Shown in pieces: positions 9,765 through 19,697 of a stretch of 64,000 nucleotides of DNA. A model generated the notes under the pieces. That model worked only from the letters and a program-made list of their open reading frames with translations, searched no databases and had not been told where the DNA came from. Each line of letters begins with the position of its first letter. Within the stretch, counting starts at the first letter, position 1. The translations under genes and the position numbers were made by a program. Origin of the DNA: an uncultured Bacteroidales bacterium (GTDB lineage: Bacteria; Bacteroidota; Bacteroidia; Bacteroidales; P3); NCBI GenBank assembly GCA_900314725.1, contig OMWJ01000008.1:1-64000 (forward strand). Direction: 5' to 3'.

Positions 9765-10505
9765 ATGGGACAAAAAACAAATCCGATAGGAAACAGACTA
9801 GGTATCATCAGAGGTTGGGATTCAAATTGGTATGGTGGTAGAACATTCGAATCCAAATTAGTAGAAGATGATAAGATAAGAAAGTATCTTGGTGTACGTT
9901 TAAGTAATGCTGAAATATCTAAGATATATATTGAGCGTACATTAAAGCGTATAACTGTTACTATTAATACAGCAAAGCCTGGCCTTATCATTGGTAAAGG
10001 CGGGCAAGAGGTTGATAAGATAAAAGAAGAGTTGAAAAAACTTACAGAAAAAGAAGTTCAAATCAACATCTTAGAAGTAAAGCGTCCAGAATTAGAAGCA
10101 AGACTTGTTGCTGAAAACATAGCTCGTCAAATAGAAGGTAGAGTTTCTTACAGAAAAGCTGTTAAGATGGCTATAACTTCTACAATGCGTGTTGGTGCTG
10201 AAGGTATCAAGGTTTCTGTTTCAGGTCGTATAGGTGGAGCTGAAATGGCAAGAACTGAACACTATAAAGAAGGAAGAACTCCTTTGCACACTCTACGTGC
10301 GGATATAGACTATGCTTTAGCAGAAGCACATACAACATACGGTCGTATAGGTATCAAAGTATGGATATGTAGAGGTATAGTTTATAACAAGGTTGAATTA
10401 GTTCCTTCTACTATAGGTGGAATGAAAGATGGTGGTAGATCAGGACAGAGATTTAACATGGGTTCACGTCCTCGTCGTAAAAATAATAGTAAGGATTTTA
10501 AATAA
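9765..10505 (+). CDS. rpsC: 30S ribosomal protein S3
   Basis: S3 of 246 residues, part of the mRNA entry site. The N-terminal [12 protein letters not shown] and the KH-domain loop [18 protein letters not shown] (about residues 71-88) are clear. The C-terminal domain includes [19 protein letters not shown]. It has a basic, serine-rich tail. Confidence 0.98.
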   Translation: MGQKTNPIGNRLGIIRGWDSNWYGGRTFESKLVEDDKIRKYLGVRLSNAEISKIYIERTLKRITVTINTAKPGLIIGKGGQEVDKIKEELKKLTEKEVQINILEVKRPELEARLVAENIARQIEGRVSYRKAVKMAITSTMRVGAEGIKVSVSGRIGGAEMARTEHYKEGRTPLHTLRADIDYALAEAHTTYGRIGIKVWICRGIVYNKVELVPSTIGGMKDGGRSGQRFNMGSRPRRKNNSKDFK

Positions 10506-10514
10506 TAGAGTGAT

Positions 10515-10937
10515 ATGTTACAGCCAAATAAGACAAAATACAGAAAACAGCAGAAGGGCAAGATGAAAGGAATGGCTTTCAGAGGTCATGAGTTGGCATT
10601 TGGAAGTTTTGGAATTAAGTCTTTGAACACTTCATTTATTACAGGTCGTCAAATAGAGGCTGCTCGTCAGGCCATTACTCGTTATATGAAGCGTGAAGGA
10701 CAATTGTGGATTAGAATCTTCCCTGATAAGCCTATAACTAAGAAACCTAACGAGGTTCGTATGGGTAAAGGTAAAGGAGCTCCTGAATATTTCGTAGCGA
10801 GAGTGAAACCAGGAACGCTTTTGTTTGAGGCAGAGGGTGTGCCTATTGCTGTTGCAAAAGAGGCTATGAGACTTGGCGCTCAAAAATTGCCTGTAATAAC
10901 AAAGTTTGTAGTACGTAGAGATTATGTAGAACAATAA
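10515..10937 (+). CDS. rplP: 50S ribosomal protein L16
   Basis: L16 of 140 residues, near the A-site tRNA elbow. The start [14 protein letters not shown] and the segments [18 protein letters not shown] and FEAEGVP are characteristic. It lies 9 nt after rpsC. Confidence 0.97.
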   Translation: MLQPNKTKYRKQQKGKMKGMAFRGHELAFGSFGIKSLNTSFITGRQIEAARQAITRYMKREGQLWIRIFPDKPITKKPNEVRMGKGKGAPEYFVARVKPGTLLFEAEGVPIAVAKEAMRLGAQKLPVITKFVVRRDYVEQ

Positions 10938-10955
10938 ATTATAAGGAGATAAACG

Positions 10956-11165
10956 ATGAAAAATAATTTAGGTTTAAAAGAGCTTTCTGATAAAGAATTA
11001 CAAGAAAGACTTGAAGCAGAACAAATGCAGTTGGTAAAAATGAAGATTAATCATGCAGTATCTCCATTGGAGAATCCTAATTTATTGGCAACTACTCGTA
11101 AAAACATAGCAAGAATAAATACTGAGATTTCTCTTAGAAGAAAACTTGCTAATGAAAATAAGTAA
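10956..11165 (+). CDS. rpmC: 50S ribosomal protein L29
   Basis: L29 of 69 residues, a small helical protein beside L23 at the tunnel exit. The motif LKELSDKELQERLEAEQMQL and the end LATTRKNIARINTEISLR are family-typical. The start is preceded by a purine-rich aaggag, one of the better ribosome binding sites in this operon. Confidence 0.95.
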   Translation: MKNNLGLKELSDKELQERLEAEQMQLVKMKINHAVSPLENPNLLATTRKNIARINTEISLRRKLANENK

Positions 11166-11190
11166 GTAACTTAAAGAAATTTGATAGACA

Positions 11191-11445
11191 ATGGAAAGAA
11201 ATCTTAGAAAAGAAAAAGTTGGTGTAGTTGTGAGCGATAAGATGGATAAGACTATCAATGTTTTGGTTGAAAGAAAAATCAAACACCCAAAATATGGTAA
11301 GTTTTTGAAAAGAAGCAAAAAGTTCATGGCGCATGACGAAAAACAAGAAGCTAAAATAGGAGATACTGTTCGCATAATGGAAACAAGACCATTGAGTAAG
11401 AACAAGTGTTGGAGATTAGTTGAAATAATAGAAAAAGCTAAATAA
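11191..11445 (+). CDS. rpsQ: 30S ribosomal protein S17
   Basis: S17 of 84 residues, an OB-fold 16S rRNA-binding protein. Key stretches are [19 protein letters not shown], then KHPKYGKF and [20 protein letters not shown]. It is followed 3 nt later by rplN. Confidence 0.97.
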   Translation: MERNLRKEKVGVVVSDKMDKTINVLVERKIKHPKYGKFLKRSKKFMAHDEKQEAKIGDTVRIMETRPLSKNKCWRLVEIIEKAK

Positions 11446-11448
11446 GAT

Positions 11449-11817
11449 ATGATACAACAGGAAACGAGATTAGTTGTCGCTGATAATAGTGGAGCGAAAA
11501 GTGCTTTATGTATTAGAGTTCTGGGAGGAACAAAGGCACGCTATGCTTCAGTAGGAGACAAAATAGTTATTGCCGTAAAAGATGCATTGCCTTCAGGTAA
11601 TGTAAAGAAAGGTTCTGTATCCAAAGCAGTTGTTGTTAGAACAAAAAAAGAAATAAGACGTCAAGATGGTTCTTATATTCGTTTCGATGACAATGCTTGT
11701 GTATTACTTACGGCTACCGATGAATTAAGAGGAACTCGTATTTTTGGACCAGTAGCAAGAGAGTTACGTGAGAAACAATTTATGAAAATAGTTTCTTTGG
11801 CACCAGAAGTACTATAA
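11449..11817 (+). CDS. rplN: 50S ribosomal protein L14
   Basis: L14 of 122 residues, at the subunit interface. It starts [17 protein letters not shown] and ends [15 protein letters not shown], both very close to the family consensus. It opens the group corresponding to the classical spc operon, but no promoter separates it from rpsQ, 3 nt upstream. Confidence 0.98.
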   Translation: MIQQETRLVVADNSGAKSALCIRVLGGTKARYASVGDKIVIAVKDALPSGNVKKGSVSKAVVVRTKKEIRRQDGSYIRFDDNACVLLTATDELRGTRIFGPVARELREKQFMKIVSLAPEVL

Positions 11818-11837
11818 CGCAAAAAAATATTATAGAT

Positions 11838-12155
11838 ATGAAATTGCACATTAAAAAAGGGGATACAGTAAAAGTTATTGCAGGAAACTCAAAAGGTATT
11901 ACAGGTAAGGTTTTGGTTGTATATCCAAAGGAGAATAGAGCAATTGTGGAAGGTGTTAATAAGATAAAGAAACACACAAAACCTAATCCTAAAAATACAC
12001 AAGGCGGTATAATAGAGAAAGAAGCCCCTATACATATTTCCAATTTAATGGTTGTTGATGCAAAAGGCAATGCAACAAGAATTGGAAGACGTCTTGATGA
12101 GAAAACAAATAAATTAGTTCGTTATTCTAAAAAAACAGGGGAGGTAATAAAATAA
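11838..12155 (+). CDS. rplX: 50S ribosomal protein L24
   Basis: L24 of 105 residues, an assembly initiator. The KOW motif is at the N-terminus ([20 protein letters not shown]). The stop TAA shares its last A with the ATG of rplE (12155), a one-base overlap that points to coupled translation. Confidence 0.97.
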   Translation: MKLHIKKGDTVKVIAGNSKGITGKVLVVYPKENRAIVEGVNKIKKHTKPNPKNTQGGIIEKEAPIHISNLMVVDAKGNATRIGRRLDEKTNKLVRYSKKTGEVIK

Positions 12156-12715
12156 TGTATAGTCCAAGATTAAAGAATAAATACAAGGAAGAAATAATGC
12201 AATCCTTGATGAAGGAGTATAATTATACTACAGTTATGCAAGTACCTCGCTTGTTGAAGATCTCTTTAAATCAAGGTTTGGGTAAATTGGCTTTAAATGA
12301 TAAAAAAGTCATAGACAAAGGTGTAGAAGAAATGACTGCAGTTGCTGGACAGAAAGCAGTTGCTACAAAATCCAAAAAGGATATATCAAACTTCAAACTT
12401 AGAAAAGGTATGCCTGTTGGTGTAAGAGTTACACTTAGAGGAGATAGAATGTATGAATTTTTGGATAGATTAATTTCTACAGCAATACCTCGTATTAGAG
12501 ATTTTAGAGGAATCGATGCTAAGGGATTTGACGGAAAAGGAAATTATACTTTCGGTGTTCAAGAGCAAATAATATTTCCAGAAATTGATATAGACAAAAT
12601 AGATCATATCAACGGAATGGATATTACATTTGTTACTTCTGCAAATACTGATAAAGAAGCATTTTCTTTGCTAAAGGCATTTGGTTTTCCATTTAAGAAC
12701 GAATCAGAAAAATAA
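12155..12715 (+). CDS. rplE: 50S ribosomal protein L5
   Basis: L5 of 186 residues, which binds 5S rRNA and contacts the P-site tRNA. Recognisable parts are [32 protein letters not shown] and the C-terminal [18 protein letters not shown]. The start overlaps the rplX stop by one base. Confidence 0.98.
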   Translation: MYSPRLKNKYKEEIMQSLMKEYNYTTVMQVPRLLKISLNQGLGKLALNDKKVIDKGVEEMTAVAGQKAVATKSKKDISNFKLRKGMPVGVRVTLRGDRMYEFLDRLISTAIPRIRDFRGIDAKGFDGKGNYTFGVQEQIIFPEIDIDKIDHINGMDITFVTSANTDKEAFSLLKAFGFPFKNESEK

Positions 12716-12723
12716 GATTAAAG

Positions 12724-12993
12724 ATGGCAAAAGAATCAATAAAAGCTCGCGAGAGAAAAAGAGAGTATTTGGTAAAGAAATACGCAGCAAAACGTCAGGC
12801 TCTTTTAGAGGCTGGTGATTATGAAGGATTGCAGAAATTACCAAAGAATGCGTCACCTGTACGTTTGCATAATCGTTGCAAATTAACAGGTAGACCAAAA
12901 GGATATATGAGACAATTTGGCATTTCAAGAATTAATTTCAGAGAAATGGCATTGGCAGGTTTGATACCAGGAGTAAAGAAAGCTTCTTGGTAA
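12724..12993 (+). CDS. rpsN: 30S ribosomal protein S14, zinc-free form
   Basis: S14 of 89 residues. It ends [19 protein letters not shown], as expected, with the RNA-binding [17 protein letters not shown] before it. The length and the lack of two CxxC pairs place it in the long, zinc-independent class; only one cysteine is present. Confidence 0.97.
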   Translation: MAKESIKARERKREYLVKKYAAKRQALLEAGDYEGLQKLPKNASPVRLHNRCKLTGRPKGYMRQFGISRINFREMALAGLIPGVKKASW

Positions 12994-13042
12994 GAGAATA
13001 CCACCAGTAAAAATAGTAAATTAATAAATAAAAAGAAAAGAA

Positions 13043-13441
13043 ATGTTAACAGATCCAATTGCAGATTATTTGACTCGCATAAGAAATGCAGTGAGTGCAA
13101 GACATAGAGTTGTTGAGATACCTTCTTCAAAGATGAAAAAAGAAATGACAAAGATTCTTTTTGACAAGGGATATATCTTGAATTATAAATTTGAAGAAGA
13201 AACTTTCCCAAAAACAATAAAAATAGCTTTGAAGTATCATCAACAAACAAAAGAACCAGCTATCTCAATGTTGAAAAGAGTAAGTACTCCAGGTTTGAGA
13301 AAATATGTTGGCGTTGATGAGTTACCAAGAGTGTTAAATGGCTTGGGAATTGCTATTATTTCTACTTCACGTGGATTGATGACCGATAAAGAGGCGAGAG
13401 CTTTAAGAGTTGGTGGTGAAGTAATTTGTTACGTTTGTTAA
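13043..13441 (+). CDS. rpsH: 30S ribosomal protein S8
   Basis: S8 of 132 residues, a primary 16S rRNA binder. It starts with [13 protein letters not shown] and ends with the conserved [18 protein letters not shown] then GGEVICYVC. In E. coli S8 represses the spc operon at the L5 region; no such site was identified here. Confidence 0.97.
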   Translation: MLTDPIADYLTRIRNAVSARHRVVEIPSSKMKKEMTKILFDKGYILNYKFEEETFPKTIKIALKYHQQTKEPAISMLKRVSTPGLRKYVGVDELPRVLNGLGIAIISTSRGLMTDKEARALRVGGEVICYVC

Positions 13442-13458
13442 ATGAAGGAGGAAGTAAA

Positions 13459-14013
13459 ATGTCAAGAATAGGAAAGTTACCAATCAATATTCCTGCGGGA
13501 GTTGAAGTAAATGTAAGCAAAGATAATGTTGTTACAGTAAAAGGTAAGCTTGGAACTTTGCAACAGGCAGTTAATCCTTGCATAAGTATAAATATTGAAG
13601 ATGGTGTAATGCATTTGACTCGTGAGTCTGATTCTAAAACACACAAATCTCTTCATGGATTATACAGAGCATTAATAAACAATATGGTAGTTGGTGTTTC
13701 AGAAGGATTCCATACTACACAAGAGGTTATTGGTGTTGGATACAAAGCTCAAGCACAAGGACAAGTTCTTGAGTTAGCATTGGGTTATTCTCATAGTATA
13801 TTTATGGTTTTACCTGATGAAATAAAGGTTGAGACTATAACAGAAAAAGGAAAGAACCCTTTGATTAAGATGACTTGTTGTGATAAACAACTTATAGGTC
13901 AAGTTGCAGCTAAGATACGTTCTCTACGTAAACCTGAACCATATAAGGGTAAAGGTATTCGTTTCCAAGGTGAAGTTGTACGTAAGAAAGCTGGTAAAGC
14001 TGCTGCAAAATAA
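13459..14013 (+). CDS. rplF: 50S ribosomal protein L6
   Basis: L6 of 184 residues, near the sarcin-ricin loop. I place the start at the ATG at 13459 (MSRIGKLPINIPAG). A good Shine-Dalgarno sequence, aaggagga, lies at 13444-13451, and an in-frame upstream start would overlap rpsH and add residues foreign to the family. The C-terminal KPEPYKGKGIRFQGEVVRKK is diagnostic. Confidence 0.97.
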   Translation: MSRIGKLPINIPAGVEVNVSKDNVVTVKGKLGTLQQAVNPCISINIEDGVMHLTRESDSKTHKSLHGLYRALINNMVVGVSEGFHTTQEVIGVGYKAQAQGQVLELALGYSHSIFMVLPDEIKVETITEKGKNPLIKMTCCDKQLIGQVAAKIRSLRKPEPYKGKGIRFQGEVVRKKAGKAAAK

Positions 14014-14050
14014 AATAATTTAAGAAATAAGAAAATCTGAGGATACGTAA

Positions 14051-14404
14051 ATGGCAACTAAGAAAGATTTAAGAAGACTTAAGATCAAGATGAGGATACG
14101 TAAGAAAGTGAGCGGTTCCGCTCAGAAACCTCGTCTTTCTGTATTTAGGAGTAATAAAGAAATTTATACTCAGTTGATTGATGATGTGAATGGAGTTACA
14201 TTGGCTGCAGCATCGTCATTGGAAAAGAATTTTCAAAAGGAAGGCAACAAAACAGAGGTTGCAAAACAAGTTGGTAAAGTGTTAGCAGAAAGAGCTAAAG
14301 AAAAAGGCATTGAAACAGTTGTTTTTGACAGAAATGGTTACTTATACCATGGTCGTGTAAAGGCTTTGGCTGATTCCGCAAGAGAAAATGGTTTAAAATT
14401 CTAA
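14051..14404 (+). CDS. rplR: 50S ribosomal protein L18
   Basis: L18 of 117 residues, a 5S rRNA-binding protein. It contains [24 protein letters not shown] strands and the end [20 protein letters not shown]. It lies between rplF and rpsE, with 4 nt to the latter. Confidence 0.97.
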   Translation: MATKKDLRRLKIKMRIRKKVSGSAQKPRLSVFRSNKEIYTQLIDDVNGVTLAAASSLEKNFQKEGNKTEVAKQVGKVLAERAKEKGIETVVFDRNGYLYHGRVKALADSARENGLKF

Positions 14405-14408
14405 GAAG

Positions 14409-14927
14409 ATGGCAGAACTGAATATAAAAAGAGTAAAATCAAGCGAAATAGAATTCAACGATAAGCTTGTAAGCATAAACAGAGTTACCAAAGTAACTAA
14501 GGGAGGTAGAACATTTAGTTTTTCTGCCATTGTTGTTGTAGGAAATGGTAATGGTATAGTAGGATACGGATTAGGAAAAGCAAAAGAAGTTGCTGCTGCT
14601 ATTTCTAAGGGTTCTGATGATGCTAAAAAGAATCTTATCAAAGTTCCTATCCTTAAGGGAACTATACCTCACGAACAAGAAGGTAAATATAGTGGTGCAA
14701 GAGTATTTCTAAAACCAGCTGCTCCTGGTACTGGAGTTATAGCCGGTGGTGCTATGCGTGCTGTTTTGGAAAGTGTTGGTGTTAAAGACGTCTTAGCAAA
14801 GTCTAAGGGATCTTCAAACCCTCATAGCGTAGTAAAGGCTACTATATCTGCTTTGTTGAAAATGAAAGATCCATACACTGTTGCTAAACTAAGAGGCATA
14901 GAGATGGATAGAGTCTTTAACGGTTAA
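14409..14927 (+). CDS. rpsE: 30S ribosomal protein S5
   Basis: S5 of 172 residues, involved in translational fidelity. The double-stranded-RNA-binding-like N-terminal part has [19 protein letters not shown]; the C-terminal part has [18 protein letters not shown] and [11 protein letters not shown]. Length and order are normal. Confidence 0.98.
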   Translation: MAELNIKRVKSSEIEFNDKLVSINRVTKVTKGGRTFSFSAIVVVGNGNGIVGYGLGKAKEVAAAISKGSDDAKKNLIKVPILKGTIPHEQEGKYSGARVFLKPAAPGTGVIAGGAMRAVLESVGVKDVLAKSKGSSNPHSVVKATISALLKMKDPYTVAKLRGIEMDRVFNG

Positions 14928-14934
14928 TTCAAAT

Positions 14935-15120
14935 ATGGCAATGAAAGTAAGAATAACTCAAATAAAGAGTGGAATAGGATATCCACTTCGTCAAAAGCAA
15001 ACCCTAAAATCTTTGGGCATAAGAAAAATGAATCACTCTGTGGAGCATGAACTTAATCCTCAAATTCAGGGTATGATAGATAAAGTAAAACATTTGGTTA
15101 AAGTTGAAGAGATTAATTAA
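14935..15120 (+). CDS. rpmD: 50S ribosomal protein L30
   Basis: L30 of 61 residues. It carries VRITQIKSGIGYPLRQKQTL, then LGIRKMNHSVEHE and the short C-terminus with GMIDKVKHLVKVEE, the usual plan of bacterial L30. It begins 7 nt after rpsE. Confidence 0.96.
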   Translation: MAMKVRITQIKSGIGYPLRQKQTLKSLGIRKMNHSVEHELNPQIQGMIDKVKHLVKVEEIN

Positions 15121-15141
15121 CATAAAATAAAGTAATTAATT

Positions 15142-15588
15142 ATGGATTTAAGTAATTTAAAACCTGCTTTAGGCGCAACAAAAAGTCGCAAAAGAATAGG
15201 TAGAGGACAAGGTTCTGGTTACGGTGGTACATCTACTCGTGGACATAAAGGTGCTAAATCTCGTTCTGGATACAGTAGAAAAGTAGGATTTGAAGGTGGT
15301 CAAATGCCTTTATATAGATTAGTTCCAAAATTCGGTTTTAAAAACATAAACCGCGTGGAGTATATTGGAATAAACTTAGACACCTTAGAACAAATGTCTG
15401 AAAAGTTTAATACAAACGATATTACTGTTGATCTTTTAAAAGAAAACTGCGTTATATCAAGAAACGAAAAGGTTAAAGTTCTTGGTAGAGGAGAATTAAC
15501 TAAGGCTATAAATGTTACAGTTAATGCTATCTCTAAGAATGCAAAAGCTGCTATTGAATCAAAAGGTGGTGTGGTTACTGTAATCTAA
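15142..15588 (+). CDS. rplO: 50S ribosomal protein L15
   Basis: L15 of 148 residues, a late assembly protein. It begins with the glycine- and arginine-rich extended tail (KRIGRGQGSGYGGTSTRGHK), followed by GGQMPLYRLVPKFGFKN. It directly precedes secY, as in the spc operon of most bacteria. Confidence 0.97.
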   Translation: MDLSNLKPALGATKSRKRIGRGQGSGYGGTSTRGHKGAKSRSGYSRKVGFEGGQMPLYRLVPKFGFKNINRVEYIGINLDTLEQMSEKFNTNDITVDLLKENCVISRNEKVKVLGRGELTKAINVTVNAISKNAKAAIESKGGVVTVI

Positions 15589-15601
15589 AAATTATAATTT
15601 A

Positions 15602-16957
15602 ATGAAGCGATTTATCAATACAATCAAAAACATTTGGAGTATAAACGACCTAAGAGCTAAAATTATTTATACATTAGGTTTGATTCTTGTGTATAGAATA
15701 GGTTCATACGTTGTTATTCCTGGTATCAATCCTTCAGACTTGGGTGCTTTACAGAGTCAAACACAAGATGGAGTTTTGGGCTTGTTGAATATGTTTTCTG
15801 GTGGTGCGTTCTCTAATGCATCTGTTTTTGCGTTAGGTATTATGCCTTACATCACAGCATCTATCGTTGTTCAGCTTTTGACAATGGTTGTTCCTTATTT
15901 TATGAAGATGCAGCGTGAGGGAGAAAGTGGTAGAAATAAAATCAACCAAATCACACGTTGGCTAACAGTCATTGTTACAATCTTCCAATCTTTTGCATAT
16001 TTAGCAAACTTGCGTAACCAATTACAGGGCGCACACATATTTAATATATTTGGAGGAAATAATATCACATTCTTGAATTGGGTATTGCCTATTTCAATAT
16101 TATTAACTTGTGGAACTTTGTTTGTAATGTGGATGGGAGAAAGAATCACCGATAGAGGTATAGGAAATGGTATATCTTTGTTGATTATGATTGGTATTAT
16201 TGCTCGTTTGCCTTTTGCCTTATTTGCAGAGTTTGCTTCAAGAATGGAGAGCCAAGCAGGACAGTTGGTTATATTATTTGTTGAGTTGATAATATGGTTA
16301 GTTGTCATAATGCTTTGTATTCTTTTGGTTCAAGGAACAAGAAGAATACCTGTTCAATATGCAAAACGTATTGTAGGAAATAAACAATATGGCGGTGTTA
16401 GACAATACATACCTATAAAAGTAAATGCGGCAGGCGTTATGCCTATCATTTTTGCTCAAGCTATAATGTTTATTCCTGTAACTATTATGGGATTTTCTGG
16501 ACCTGATTCTTCTATGAGTGGAATAGCTTCTGTTTTATCTAATTTTGATGGTTTTTGGTACAACCTTATTTTTGGATTAATGGTTATTGTTTTCACTTAT
16601 TTCTATACAGCCGTTGCAATCAATCCAAAGCAAATGGCAGATGATATGAAGAAGAATGGAGGTTTTGTTCCTGGAGTAAAACCTGGAAAGAAAACAGAAG
16701 AGTTCTTTGATAATATTCTTTCCAAAGTTACTTTACCTGGTTCTATATTTCTCGCTTTTGTTGCAATACTACCAGCTATCGTAAGATTGTTCGGAGTTAA
16801 TTCTCAATTTGCTCAGTTTTATGGTGGTACTTCTCTACTAATTCTTGTAGGAGTTGTTTTAGATACATTGCAACAAATAGAGAGTCACTTGTTGATGAGA
16901 CACTATGATGGTCTTACGAAAACAGGTCGTATAAAAGGTAGAGGTGGCAATATGTAA
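15602..16957 (+). CDS. secY: Protein translocase subunit SecY
   Basis: The pore-forming subunit of the Sec translocon in the inner membrane, 451 residues, with about ten hydrophobic segments. The plug and TM2 region is LGLLNMFSGGAFSNASVFAL. Cytoplasmic loops include RITDRGIGNGISLLIMIGII and VKPGKKTEEF. The gene sits in the spc operon between rplO and map. It serves export of the many signal-peptide proteins encoded in this window. Confidence 0.98.
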   Translation: MKRFINTIKNIWSINDLRAKIIYTLGLILVYRIGSYVVIPGINPSDLGALQSQTQDGVLGLLNMFSGGAFSNASVFALGIMPYITASIVVQLLTMVVPYFMKMQREGESGRNKINQITRWLTVIVTIFQSFAYLANLRNQLQGAHIFNIFGGNNITFLNWVLPISILLTCGTLFVMWMGERITDRGIGNGISLLIMIGIIARLPFALFAEFASRMESQAGQLVILFVELIIWLVVIMLCILLVQGTRRIPVQYAKRIVGNKQYGGVRQYIPIKVNAAGVMPIIFAQAIMFIPVTIMGFSGPDSSMSGIASVLSNFDGFWYNLIFGLMVIVFTYFYTAVAINPKQMADDMKKNGGFVPGVKPGKKTEEFFDNILSKVTLPGSIFLAFVAILPAIVRLFGVNSQFAQFYGGTSLLILVGVVLDTLQQIESHLLMRHYDGLTKTGRIKGRGGNM

Positions 16958-16979
16958 TCTTCTAAGGAGATAGTTTGAA

Positions 16980-17777
16980 ATGATACACACAAAGACATCT
17001 GAAGAAATAAACGAAATGAAGGTATCAGCTCTTATGGTTGGAGAGACTTTGGCAGAGATTGCAAAGGTTATCCAACCGGGAGTAACTACTCTTGCATTAG
17101 ACAAACTTGCAGAAGAGTTTATTCGTTCAAAGGGGGCGATACCTACATTTAAGGGTTATGGAGGGTTTCCGGCTTCTTTGTGTATATCCATAAACGAAGT
17201 TGTTGTTCATGGAATACCAGGGAAAAGAGAAATTCAAGAAGGTGATGTCATTTCAGTAGATTGTGGTTGTACTTTTAATAATTGGGTTGGCGATTCTGCT
17301 TATACTTTTGCAGTAAAAGGCATAAAAGAAGAAGACCGTCAATTGTTAAGAGTTACCAAAGAATCTCTTTACAAGGCAATAGACAAATGCGTAGTAGGGA
17401 AACGATTGGGAGATATCGGTGATGCAGTGCAGTCATATTGTGAATCTTTTGGTTATGGTGTTGTCAGGGAATTGTGTGGTCATGGTTTAGGTCATGTTAT
17501 GCACGAAGAACCTAATGTTCTTAATTATGGTAGAAAAGGAACAGGAGCCAAACTAAGAGAAGGAATGACAATAGCAATTGAACCTATGATAACATTAGGC
17601 AATAAAGAAGTTGTCTTTCACAATGATGGTTGGACTTGTACGACCGTGGATAATTCAACGGCAGCTCATTATGAACATGACGTTGCTATAACAAAGAATG
17701 GTCCTATTGTCTTGTCAAGTTTCCAGAAGATAGAAGATGCAATAAAGGAAAATGATAATTTGGAATTAATAAACTAA
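16980..17777 (+). CDS. map: Methionine aminopeptidase, type I
   Basis: Removes N-terminal methionine from new proteins. It has 265 residues, a pita-bread fold and no N-terminal zinc extension. The two-metal ligands are visible: [17 protein letters not shown] (two Asp), [12 protein letters not shown] (His) and IEPM (Glu), plus the late Glu near HYEHDVAI. The position between secY and infA is the common Bacteroidota order. Confidence 0.97.
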   Translation: MIHTKTSEEINEMKVSALMVGETLAEIAKVIQPGVTTLALDKLAEEFIRSKGAIPTFKGYGGFPASLCISINEVVVHGIPGKREIQEGDVISVDCGCTFNNWVGDSAYTFAVKGIKEEDRQLLRVTKESLYKAIDKCVVGKRLGDIGDAVQSYCESFGYGVVRELCGHGLGHVMHEEPNVLNYGRKGTGAKLREGMTIAIEPMITLGNKEVVFHNDGWTCTTVDNSTAAHYEHDVAITKNGPIVLSSFQKIEDAIKENDNLELIN

Positions 17778-17782
17778 ACAAT

Positions 17783-18001
17783 ATGGCAAAACAAGAGCCT
17801 ATACAATTAGACGGTGTTGTATTAGAATCATTAGGTAATGCAATGTTCAGGGTGCAGTTAGATAGCGGACACGTTATAATAGCTTCCATTTCAGGAAAGA
17901 TGCGTATGCACTACATAAAAATTCTTCCAGGTGATAAAGTTCAGGTAGAGATGTCTCCATACGATTTAACCAAGGGAAGAATAACTTATAGGCACAAATA
18001 G
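17783..18001 (+). CDS. infA: Translation initiation factor IF-1
   Basis: IF-1 of 72 residues, an OB-fold factor that occupies the A site during initiation. The core [19 protein letters not shown] and the end [13 protein letters not shown] match the family closely. The first bases lie 5 nt after map. Confidence 0.98.
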   Translation: MAKQEPIQLDGVVLESLGNAMFRVQLDSGHVIIASISGKMRMHYIKILPGDKVQVEMSPYDLTKGRITYRHK

Positions 18002-18024
18002 AAAAAATAAAAATAAAAATAGAT

Positions 18025-18141
18025 ATGAAAGTTAAAACTTCAGTTAAAAAAAGATCTCCAGAGTGCATAGTTGTACGTAGAAAAGGAGTTGTCTATGTGA
18101 TAAATAAGAAAAACCCTAAGTTTAAACAGCGTCAAGGTTGA
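18025..18141 (+). CDS. rpmJ: 50S ribosomal protein L36, zinc-free form
   Basis: A 38-residue reading frame, [14 protein letters not shown] at the start and [10 protein letters not shown] at the end, is clearly L36. It falls between infA and rpsM, the expected place. Only one cysteine remains, so the usual zinc-binding set (three Cys and one His) is lost. This is the zinc-independent form, in keeping with S14 and S4 here. Confidence 0.95.
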   Translation: MKVKTSVKKRSPECIVVRRKGVVYVINKKNPKFKQRQG

Positions 18142-18188
18142 TTCTTATTTGATTAAATAATAATAAAAGTAAAAATAATAATTAGTTT

Positions 18189-18566
18189 ATGGCAAGAATT
18201 GCAGGAATTGACTTACCAAGAACAAAGAGTGGAGTAATAGGCCTTACTTATATATATGGTATAGGTAAGAGTTCTGCTTCTAAAATTTTAGCTGAGGCTG
18301 GAATAGACGAACAGAAAAAGGTAAGTGATTGGAGTGATGATGAACAAAATGCTATCCGTAACATCATTAGTGAAAAGTTTAAAGTTGAAGGAGACCTTCG
18401 TTCAGAAGTTCAGATGAACATTAAACGTTTAATGGATATTGGATGTTACAGAGGTATCAGACATCGTTCAGGCTTACCAGTACGTGGCCAAAGTACTAAA
18501 AACAATGCTCGTACTCGTAAAGGTAGAAAGAAAACTGTTGCAAACAAAAAGAAAGCAACTAAGTAA
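18189..18566 (+). CDS. rpsM: 30S ribosomal protein S13
   Basis: S13 of 125 residues, contacting tRNA and the large subunit. It begins [14 protein letters not shown] and has the helix-hairpin-type [14 protein letters not shown] and the C-terminal [18 protein letters not shown]. The 83-nt spacer after it includes a 9-bp inverted repeat (18583-18591 with 18627-18635). Confidence 0.98.
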   Translation: MARIAGIDLPRTKSGVIGLTYIYGIGKSSASKILAEAGIDEQKKVSDWSDDEQNAIRNIISEKFKVEGDLRSEVQMNIKRLMDIGCYRGIRHRSGLPVRGQSTKNNARTRKGRKKTVANKKKATK

Positions 18567-18649
18567 GTAAAGTAAATTAACGATTGAATGCGGATTACCT
18601 ACAAAAAAAGGAGAGATTTGAATGGAGCATTCAATAAAACTACGAAAAA

Positions 18650-19039
18650 ATGGCAAAAAATTCAAAACCAACAAAGAAAAGAGTAGTAAAAGTTGAACCA
18701 CAAGGCAGAGCAACGATCTTTGCATCTTTCAACAATTGCATTATTTCCTTGACCAATAATGCAGGACAAGTAATTTCATGGTCTTCAGCTGGAAAGATGG
18801 GTTTCAAGGGTTCAAAGAAGAATACCCCATACGCTTCACAAATGGCAGCAGAGGATTGCGCTAAAGTTGCGTATGATTATGGTTTAAGAAAAGTGAAGGT
18901 ATTCGTAAAGGGTCCTGGAGCAGGACGTGAGGCAGCTATACGTGCTATTAACACATGTGGCATTGAAGTAATGGAAATAACAGACGTTACCCCATTACCA
19001 CACAATGGTTGTCGTCCTCCAAAAAGAAGACGTGTATAA
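18650..19039 (+). CDS. rpsK: 30S ribosomal protein S11
   Basis: S11 of 129 residues, on the platform of the small subunit. Signature stretches are [20 protein letters not shown] and [15 protein letters not shown], ending [18 protein letters not shown]. It is followed 33 nt later by rpsD. Confidence 0.98.
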   Translation: MAKNSKPTKKRVVKVEPQGRATIFASFNNCIISLTNNAGQVISWSSAGKMGFKGSKKNTPYASQMAAEDCAKVAYDYGLRKVKVFVKGPGAGREAAIRAINTCGIEVMEITDVTPLPHNGCRPPKRRRV

Positions 19040-19072
19040 TTTTTAGTAATTAATTTAATAAAGTTGTAGAAA

Positions 19073-19672
19073 ATGGCAAGATACACAGGACCTAAAACCA
19101 AAATTGCAAGAAAATTTAGAGATCCAATATACGGACCTGATAAGTCATATGATAAACGTCCGTATGCACCAGGACAACACGGAAGTCGCAGACGTGCAAA
19201 ACAATCTGAGTATGGTGCTCAGTTGATGGAAAAGCAAAAAGCTAAATATACTTATGGTATATTAGAAAGACAATTCCGTAACTTGTTTGACAAAGCTTCT
19301 CGTAAGGGAGGTATCACAGGTGAAGTTTTACTTCAATTGATAGAATCACGTTTGGATAATGTTGTTTACCGTTTGGGCATAGCAAAGACTCGTAATCAAG
19401 CACGTCAATTGGTATCTCATAAACATATAACCGTTAATGGTTCAGTTGTTAATATTCCTTCATATCTATTGAGAGAAGGTGATAGCGTAGGCGTTAGAGA
19501 GCGTTCAAAATCTTTGGAAGTTATAGAAGATTCTTTGGCTTCAAGAATGCAATATTCATGGCTTGAATGGGATGAGGCTAAGAAAGAAGGTAAGTTTATG
19601 AACTATCCTCAAAGAGCAGACATTCCAGAAAAGATTAACGAGCAAGCTATCGTTGAGTTGTATTCTAAGTAA
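19073..19672 (+). CDS. rpsD: 30S ribosomal protein S4, zinc-free form
   Basis: S4 of 199 residues, a primary assembly protein. The S4 RNA-binding domain is near residues 92-150 ([20 protein letters not shown]). The N-terminus ([15 protein letters not shown]) lacks the cysteine cluster of zinc-binding S4. In enterobacteria S4 regulates the alpha operon; this is not testable from sequence alone here. Confidence 0.98.
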   Translation: MARYTGPKTKIARKFRDPIYGPDKSYDKRPYAPGQHGSRRRAKQSEYGAQLMEKQKAKYTYGILERQFRNLFDKASRKGGITGEVLLQLIESRLDNVVYRLGIAKTRNQARQLVSHKHITVNGSVVNIPSYLLREGDSVGVRERSKSLEVIEDSLASRMQYSWLEWDEAKKEGKFMNYPQRADIPEKINEQAIVELYSK

Positions 19673-19697
19673 AAATAATAAATAGGAGAAATAATAT

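Noticed and set aside
18588..18686. Short frame of about 32 codons between rpsM and rpsK
   Set aside because: It overlaps the rpsK start in another frame, is Lys-rich by base composition and resembles nothing known.
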